Source: Cryptomeria japonica (taxonomy: Eukaryota > Streptophyta > Pinopsida > Cupressales > Cupressaceae). Taken from it: a stretch of DNA of 64,000 nucleotides. Every line of letters starts with the position of its first letter. The stretch's first letter is position 1. The DNA is taken from assembly GCF_030272615.1 (NCBI RefSeq), contig NC_081410.1, positions 139,540,849 through 139,604,848 on the forward strand, in the 5' to 3' direction. The notes under the pieces were generated by a model. The model searched no databases and was not told the DNA's origin. It saw only the letters and a program-made list of their open reading frames with translations. This document shows positions 57,040-64,000 of the stretch, piece by piece. The position numbers and the translations under genes are program-made.

Positions 57040-57261
57040 AAAAATCTATGGGTTGTAGATAATGGATGCTCAAACCACATGACTAGTGACAAAAGAAAAT
57101 TCTTCAAACTTGAAGACTGGAATGGTGGTTCAGTAAGGCTTGGAGACAACTCTTCCATCAAAATAAAGGGAAAAGGCACTCTAAGTATTGATGGAAAATT
57201 AAAGGCACGTCATGTATATTATGTGTAAGGCCTTAAGCACAATCTACTGAGTGTGAGTTAG
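57040..57261 (+). pseudogene. pol: Protease region of element J
   Basis: The motif is DNGCSNHM (Asp codon at 57058-57060), with Asn in place of the usual Ser or Thr. LSIDGKLKARHVYYV follows, and TAA near 57226 and TAG near 57259 break the frame. Confidence 0.8.
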
Positions 57262-58314
57262 ATGTGTGACAAAGGTTACAAATTCACCTTTGATTCAACC
57301 GGTTGCCAGATAAAGAAAGATAGTACTAGTCAAGTTGTGGTAGAAGGAAAGAGGACTGATGGAAATGTTTACAATCTGAAGGAGTGCTATGAGTCCCAAT
57401 GTATGGTAGGACAAGTAGATGAAAGTTGGTTGTGGCACCAAAGATTGGGTCACATAAACTTTCATAACCTAGTTGCAGTAAGCAGAAAGGGGTGTGTGAG
57501 GAATATTCCACCCATCATCAAACTGGTAAGCACATTTTGTGATGAATGTGTAAAAGGTAAGAAAACTAAAGTGAGCTTTAGGACAAAAGAGTACAACACC
57601 TCAAGACCACTGGAAATTGTGCATATAAATCTGTGTCGTCCAACTAGAACAAGAGCACTTGTAGGTGAAAGATACTTTATGCTCTTCATTGATGATTACT
57701 CAAGAATGACATGGGTCACCTTCCTGCAAGATAAATCACAAGCATTTGAGAGATTCAAGATCTTTAGGAAAATGGTGGAGAAAGAAAGTGGGTGCAAGTT
57801 AAAATGCCTTAGATCAGACCGAGGTGGAGAGTTTACTTCAAATGAGTTTGAAGATTATTGTGAAAATCATGGAATTAGAAGGCAATACTCAGCTCCTAGG
57901 ACACCACAACAAAATGGTGTGGTAGAAAGGAAGAACATAACAATCAAGGAGATGGCCAAAACAATGTTAAATGAGGCTAGACTGTTGAACACATATTGGA
58001 AGGAAGTTTTTCATATTGTTGCATATACTTTGAACTGGGTTCAATTAAGAACAAACAATAGAATGACACCTTATGAGTTGTGGTATGACCGAAAGCCATC
58101 AGTCAAATATTTCAAAGTATTTGGAAACAAATTATTTATCAAGAAAGATATGAATGGTCTAGGAAGTTTTGGCTCCAGGAGTGATGAAAGAATCTTCCAT
58201 GGTTACTCATCTAACATCAAGGTCTACAAATGCTACAACAAAAGACTAAGAAGAGTCGTTGAGAGTGTGCATGTAAAACTTGATGAGGATATGCATAAAG
58301 GATGTCAACTATAG
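57262..58314 (+). pseudogene. pol: GAG-pre-integrase and integrase of element J
   Basis: 350 codons open in the pol frame. Zinc site: WLWHQRLGH (about residues 57-65) and CDECVKGK (about 93-100). Core: the first catalytic Asp is Asn (HINLCRP, about residue 118-124, GAT to AAT type change); the second Asp is kept in RSDRGGEF (about 188) and the Glu in VVERKN (about 221). The C-terminal part has FGNKLFIKK and RSDERIFHGYS. The enzyme would insert the cDNA, but the Asn substitution should abolish catalysis. Confidence 0.88.
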
Positions 58315-60054
58315 ATTAACCAGTATGATAACTCCGGTGATGAAGATGATGAATCTCAATCAGATATTGAACTAGAGGAAGCATCCAAGAAGGCCCCCAA
58401 CTGGTATGTATAGCTGAAACACCCAAAAGAGAAAATTCTGGGAGATAAGAGTGATGGTGTGCAAACTAGAAGAAGACTTTCCCAGAATTATGAACAAGTC
58501 AACCCTTGCCTCATGACTGAAGTTGAACCCAAAACATTCAATGAAGCCAGCAAAAGACAAGAATGGATGGATGCCATGGAAGAAGAACTACAACAAATTG
58601 AGAAGAACAAGACTTGGAAATTAGTCCCTAGACCGGAAGACAAGAACATTATTGGCACAAAATGGGTCTACTGGAATAAGATGAATGAAGTAGGTAAGAT
58701 TATTAGGCATAAATATAGACTAGAGTGCAAAGGATACTCTCGGGTAGAGGGGATTGAATTTAAAGAATTATTTGCACTGGTAGCTAGATTAGAAGCAATT
58801 AGAATGTTTCTAGCCTACTCTGCCTACAAGGGTTATAAAGTATACTAAATGGATGTAAAATCTACCTTTCTAAATGGAAATTTGGAAGAAGAAGTGTACA
58901 TGGAGCAACCGAAAGGGTTTCTACTGCATGATGATGAGACATTTGTGTGTCGGTTTAAGAAGGCCTTGTATGGTCTAAAACAAGCTCCTAGAGCATGGTA
59001 TTCAATATTAGATTAGTACCTAAAGCAGAAGGGATTCAAAAAGGGAAGTGTTGATAGCAATTTGTAAATAAAGAAAGATGGGAACCACATGATCATTTTG
59101 GTTGTGCATGTAGATGACATTATCTTTGGAGGCAACAAGGACACCCTCTACAAAGAATTTGTTGATCAGATGTAGTCAAAATTTGAGATGTACGTGCTTG
59201 GTGAATTGACTTACTTCCTTGGTTTGCAAATATTACAACAAGATAAAGGAATCTTTATCTCACAAATCAAGTATGCAAAGGAGATGATGAAGAAAATCCA
59301 ACTAGAAGATTGTAAACTGGTAAGTACCCCCATGGTGACTGACAATAAATTGAGCAAGAATGATGAATCACTGGTGGTGGATCAAACTCTGTACAGATCA
59401 ATGATAGGTAGTCTATTGTATCTAATTGCTTCAAGACCGGATATAGTTTAGGTAGTATGCATGATGGACAGATTCTAAGCTACACCTAAGCAGTCACATA
59501 TGAATGTTGTAAGCAGAATATTTAGGTACCTACAAGGGACACTCAACTATGGATTGTGGTATCCTAAACAAGGAGACTTTATCTTGGAAGCATACATTGA
59601 TGCTGATTGGGTAGGTTGTATTGATGATCGAAAGAGAACAAGTGGTGGTGCATTCTTTCTAGGTGACTGGTTGGTCTCATGGCATAGTAAGAAGTAGGAC
59701 TTAGTCTCTCTATCTACTATTGAATTTGAATACATTGTTGCTGCTACATGTTGCTCTTAGGTCCTCTGGATGAAATAGATTCTCAAAGACATATAGGTGA
59801 ACATCACTGATCCTATTCTCATCCGGTGTGACAATTCAAGTGCAATCAACATAGCAAATAATCTGGTGATGCATTCCAGAACAAAGCACATTGCCATCAA
59901 GTATCATTTTCTCAGAGAGAAGGTTGAAGGATAGGAGGTGAGGATGGATTATGTCCCTATAGGAGAACAAGTAGCAAACATTTTCACCAAACCATTACTG
60001 GCAAGCACTTTTGAGTACCTCCAACACAAGCTGGGAGTTGTGTCATCTACCTAG
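58315..60054 (+). pseudogene. pol: Reverse transcriptase and RNase H of element J
   Basis: A linker with DGVQTRRRLSQN near 58457 leads to reverse transcriptase at MEEELQQIEKN (58576). [14 protein letters not shown] (after a TAA at about 58846), [13 protein letters not shown] (near 58966) and HVDDIIFGG (near 59108) are present; the usual first residue of the box is Tyr. RNase H shows YIDADWVG (about 59593), SSKK-type and CDNSSAIN with its Asp kept (about 59830). The reading ends at TAG 60052-60054. Stops at about 59014, 59065, 59173, 59449, 59476, 59695, 59758 and 59779 break it. Confidence 0.9.
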
Positions 60055-60219
60055 GAAGGATTTATGTGGCTCAGGGGGAGTTGATAGCGGTCAAAGGGGG
60101 AGCTTGGTAGGGATCAAAGGGGGAGTGTACAATACCCTTTGTCATTGTGTCAAAGGGGGAGAAATGTACCCACATATAATGTCTTGCGACAAGTTGACAT
60201 CAATGCCAAAGAGGGAGAT
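60055..60219 (+). promoter_or_regulatory. 3' untranslated region of element J with five purine tracts
   Basis: Tracts tcagggggag (60071), tcaaagggggag (60091, 60114 and 60150) and ccaaagagggag (60206) precede the LTR; the last abuts it. ttgacatcaatg at 60194-60205 pairs perfectly (12 of 12) with cattgatgtcaa at 60245-60256 in the LTR. Confidence 0.75.
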
Positions 60220-61900
60220 TGTTGGCATTTTGGCATTAAGTTATCATTGATGTCAATTGGTTTGGCAAGGTCACCAGGAAGAAAGAAGGAGGGACCGACA
60301 TGATGGCAATTCACATGAGACTGAGCAGACAGAATGAAGGCTTACCGGTAAGGCATAAATCGAGATGAAGGTTGTGTGTGTGCTAACATGTTGAGCAACA
60401 ACTGGTAGAGTAATAAACCGGTCTAGAGGTTGGCTATCTGTTTATGATGAAGAGGCAAAAATTTTAAGTTATCACAAACCACTAGAGGTGAAGATGTGTT
60501 ACCGATATAGTGTGCACTGTCAGTTAGAAGAAGAAGAGGTCTCACTAGTAAAGGCATGTACCGGTATGAGTTTTCTAAATGTTCAAGTATGAACCAACTA
60601 TATGTCAGTGAGCTAAGTGTTTGACCATGGTGATGTCATGTGGAGCTGAGGTGGCAAATATACAGAGGTCAATAAAGCCACCATCAACATGGTTGATGAA
60701 ATAGCTAGTCAACATAAATGAAACAACCACAAATCATGGGGTTGTAACTGACTGATGTGGCTCGAGGAAGAAAGAATGGAAAAGGAAGATTAGGGAGTAG
60801 TTGTCACCTGGATCAATGCAAAGGAAATCCGATCACAAGAAGACCTCAAAAAGGAAACAGCTGGGTGTTCTAAGCGTCGATAGATTTCAAAGTAGGAACT
60901 CTTGTACGTGATTGCCATCTTTAGCAAGTATGCATTGGGTAATGGGAAACGTGAACAGATGCATCCATGGAGTATAGGCAATCAACCCATGAAAGACTGG
61001 ATTGGATCTCATGGAGATTGTGTCAGGAAAAGGAAACCCTAACTGCTCTGAATTTGAATTGCTTTTTGGCGGGAAACCATGGGATAAAGAGAAGAGCTCG
61101 AGATAAGGCAAGACGATGCTGCAAAGAAGAAGAAGAGAAAAGAGAGATTAAGTAAAAGGAAGAATTGTTAGCCTTAGAAATTATTCTAAGAAAGTTGCAG
61201 AGTAAGTGAGAAAGAAAACTGATGAGAGAGTTTAATCGGCAATGATTGAGTACCAGTATAACTGTAGTTTCACAGTTAAGCAAAACCGGCAAGGTGTGAT
61301 AGAGCACACAACATCCAAGTGTGACATAGAGTGTTGTGAGGTTGAGAGAGAGAGAGAGAGATAGAGAGATAATAGAGGCCAAGAATCAGAGAGAGTAATC
61401 TCACAACCGGTAGTGTCAGATTCAGTGGAGGAGAAAAGGCTATCAATTGGCAGTAGGACATTTAATCAAGAGTTCCCTAATTCATTTGCAACAAGAAGCC
61501 TTAACTGTATTCAAATTGTATTTCAATATACATTGTCAAGTTAGAGCTTGGTCTAGGGGTTGGTTCTCCTTGGGTTGGTGCTCTAAAATGGAAGGGGTTG
61601 GTGCTCCTTGGGTCAATGCCCTAAATTTTTGTAATTTAGTCTTTTACTTGTGAGGCTGGATTGGAGTAGTAATCTCCAGCAACTTTTCTCACCAAGTTTT
61701 TTCCCACATTGGTTTTTCCTCATACATCTGGTGTTGTGAGTTGCATTTGTGTGATTCATCTATTTGGCTTTCCTTCTTACTTTACCGGTTTGATTGTTTA
61801 GTGCTTAAGTGGTTAACTGGTATTTTGAAGTTGCTTTGAAAGTAAAAAAATTTAGGAATCATTGATTCACCCCCCTCTCAGTGGTACTCTATGTTCAATA
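60220..61900 (+). repeat. 3' LTR of element J
   Basis: 1,681 bp from TGTTGGCATT to TTCAATA; the terminal CA is TA. Hairpin stem ATCATTGA (61858-61865) with TCAGTGGT (61878-61885) keeps pairing through two wobble pairs. Confidence 0.9.
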
Positions 61901-62522
61901 ATTTATATAAACCCTCGACCATAAACAATCAGGTTGGCCACAAGACAATAAACCGGTTACATAATTACAAACCATGTCAGCCTTAGACCAAAATAAATAA
62001 TATCCAACACATAAGACATCCTAGAAATACAACAATAGGTCCTATCCACATGTTACATCAATGTTGGTCCATAACCTAGATCAATCGGGACCAAGTATAG
62101 GTCCACATGCTTCAGCAATGATCTACAAACACCAAGTCTTGAAAAAAATCACCAACACCATCTTGAAACTCCATCAGAAGTTGCACCAACACCAATTATG
62201 CAATGCATCAAAGATCTCCACCAAAATCTCTCTTGGTGAAACCCTCGCCTAAACTAGAAACAAATCTTCATAGCAAGAAGGATAAAATCCAATCACAAAA
62301 CCAAAACCAACTAACCAAATATGAGTATAAGTATTATGAACATGTCAATTTCATCACTAGACTATACTGGAGTCAACCAGATCATGTCAGATCCAAGTTA
62401 ACCAAAAACTACTCAACCTACCTAGACCAGAAGGGTGTTGGTAAAATATCCAAATAGCTAGTGTTGACATCAATGACAAAACATCAATGCAACACATAAT
62501 CAATTCCACCAAATAGCCAAAA

Positions 62523-62853
62523 ATATCCCCCTTTGGCATTGATGGCAACACTAGATGTGAAAAACATCTAAGCACCAAGAAATGCCAAACAAGTCTCCCC
62601 CTGTGGAAGACAGCCAACAATATCTCTCCCCTTTGAATAATATCTCTATAAAGTTCTGAATTTCTTTTTTTCACATCACTATCTCTCCCTCTTTGACATC
62701 AATGCCAGAAATATGATAGAAATATCAAAGCAAAAACATAAGCCTCTGAATCTCAAAACTGACTACTCCTCCTGAGTAGTAGCATCCCACATTAGTGTCG
62801 GAATGAATAGTATCTCTGATAATGCATACCAGACCGATGCCAAACCGCATTAA
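62523..62853 (-). promoter_or_regulatory. 3' untranslated region of element K
   Basis: On the minus strand ccaaagggggatat abuts the LTR at 62523-62536; further purine tracts lie at about 62594-62601, 62627-62634 and 62682-62697. cattgatggcaa (62537-62548) pairs 11 of 12 with ttgacatcaatg (62464-62475) in the LTR. Confidence 0.65.
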
Positions 62854-64000
62854 TCAAGTCTCTACTAGAGGAGAAAAAACCCCCAATCTGTCTCTCGGGT
62901 ACTCAAATGATTCCTTAGATAAAGGTTTAGTGAAAATATCTGCAATCTATTCTTTAGTGTTCATATAAACTAGTTTAACTTCATTTGCTTCCACCTTCTC
63001 CTTCAAAAAGTTATACTTGATAGATATGTTCTTTGTCTTAAAATAAAATACTAGATTCTTTGATATATCAATAGCAGTAGAGTTATCACAGTGAATAACT
63101 ACCGTTGTATCACAATCCACCTTTATATCCTTCAACATTTGCTTCGTCCATAAAACTTGTGCACAATTAGTAGCAACAACAACATGCTCAGCTTCAGTAG
63201 TAGATAAAGAAGTACATGATTGTTTCTTGTTGATCCATAGAACCAACTTCTTTCCAAGAAAGAAAGCTCCATCAGAAGTACTTTTCTGGTCATCAACATC
63301 TCTAGCCCAATCAGCATCTGTATATGCGCATAAAGTAAAGTTATCATTCTTAGGGTACCATAAGCCATAATCTGATGTACCTTGCAAGTATCTAAAAATC
63401 CTTTTCACCGCCATCTCATGATTTTCTCTAGGATCACTCTAAAATATTGAAACAATACAAACATAATTCATAATGTCAAGCCTAGTTTGAGTCAAATAAA
63501 TTAGTCCTCCAATCATAGATTTGTATCTTGTAGGATTTATCAGCGCAGAAACATCTTTCCTTGTCAATTTCTCACTTGTAACCATAGGTGTACTTACCAG
63601 TTTAGAATCTCCCATACCAAATTTCTTCAATAATTCCTTAGCATATTTAATTTGATAGATAAAAATACCTTTGTTAGTCTGAGTAATCTACAAACCTAAG
63701 AAAAAATTCATCTCACCAATCATAGACATCTCAAATTATTTTTCCATGTTCTTAGAAAATTCTATGCATAATTTATCTTCACCTCCAAGAGTAATGTCAT
63801 CAACAAATACCTCAACAATTGGTATATCATCATTAGGGATTTTATAATATAAATTATTGTTAGAAATGCCCTTAGTAAAACCAAGCTTCAAAAGATATTT
63901 ATACAACCTTGCATACCAAGCTCTTGGTGCTTGTTTTAATCCATATAAAGCTTTCCTTAACCTACAACCATATCAGTATCATCTGATAGTGAAAAACCAT
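62854..64000 (-). pseudogene. pol: Reverse transcriptase (partial) and RNase H of element K
   Basis: The frame enters at the right window edge. [13 protein letters not shown] is at about 63910-63950 and the FVDDI box near 63800-63815. Stops interrupt near 63742, 63690 and 63440. RNase H follows: TDADWAR (about 63305-63325), KKQSCTSLSTTEAEH (about 63190-63230) and HCDNSTAID (about 63075-63100), with the catalytic Asp kept. After one stop (62947-62949) the reading continues to TGA at 62854-62856. It is less damaged than J but not intact. Relation to C and F is seen in FVDD and the RNase H. Confidence 0.85.

Larger units (their letters stand above)
53081..61900 (+). mobile_element. Element J: Copia LTR retrotransposon inside the K LTR
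   Basis: LTRs 53081-54758 and 60220-61900, perfect TSDs attta (53076-53080 and 61901-61905). Complete Copia order: primer site, gag with coiled coil and several knuckles, protease, integrase, reverse transcriptase, RNase H. Gag and pol are mostly in one frame, broken by about twenty stops, of which many are TAG or TAA where CAG or CAA is expected. Its integrase ORF (350 codons) is the longest of the pol relics. Confidence 0.93.
52520..62522 (-). repeat. 3' LTR of element K, split by element J
   Basis: Parts 52520-53080 and 61906-62522 join across the J TSD attta, giving about 1.18 kb. The plus-strand start is TGGAAGACAA and the right end AGCCAAAA, where CCAACA is expected. The hairpin stem GACAACTGA (52525-52533) with TCAGTTGTC (52547-52555) is a perfect 9 bp around a C-rich (minus strand) loop. 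Confidence 0.85.
52520..64000 (-). mobile_element. Element K: Copia LTR retrotransposon, 3' part, with J nested in its LTR
   Basis: K points left: its 3' LTR is 52520-62522 (split by J) and its pol runs from the window end to 62854 on the minus strand. Its 5' half, including gag, is beyond the right edge. The LTR shares the block near 52750-52880 (reverse complement) with A and B. Left flank is ataat (52515-52519); the matching TSD is out of view. Confidence 0.85.

Overview
This 64 kb window looks like intergenic DNA from a large plant genome, most likely a gymnosperm. That is inferred from AT-rich, deeply nested, old LTR retrotransposons and the absence of any recognisable host gene, rRNA, tRNA or CRISPR array. 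Nearly all sequence is LTR retrotransposon, and reading LTR ends and 5-bp target-site duplications (TSDs) resolves most of the nesting. All coding regions are broken by stops or frameshifts, so they are annotated as relics. Letters A-K are local names for the elements.

Layout. A (1-5657, +) is the 3' part of a Copia-like element with a zinc-knuckle Gag and a large unfamiliar second ORF, but no pol. I (5680-49493, -) is a non-autonomous Gypsy-like element whose two LTRs lie 42 kb apart because other elements landed in it. Inside I are three insertions. B (6924-24162, +) is a second Gag+ORF2 element without pol; it carries solo LTR D (9426-10933), Copia element C (12441-19937, itself holding an I-family solo LTR at 12487-13612) and a retroposon with a 21-bp duplication (20293-21631). 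E (25181-43891, +) is a Gypsy-like element without pol; its 5' LTR is split by Copia element F (25297-34168, -), whose outermost four bases are in turn split off by solo LTR G (25301-26849). Solo LTR H (45458-46566) cuts the gag relic of I.

Right of I are a short LTR-like unit, a decayed Gypsy integrase on the minus strand (about 50730-51760), and K (52520 to the window end, -), a Copia element whose 3' LTR is split by Copia element J (53081-61900, +). C, F, J and K encode recognisable Copia integrase, reverse transcriptase and RNase H segments (only RT and RNase H of K are in the window).

Most notable: (1) the LTRs of six Copia-type families end, just before the primer binding site, in a hairpin with a C-rich loop whose stem changes between families with compensatory changes; (2) in all six elements where the junction is present, an inverted repeat of about 12 nt brackets the polypurine tract and the LTR start; (3) A and B form a Gag+ORF2 family lacking pol whose LTR shares a block with pol-bearing K, suggesting mobilisation in trans.
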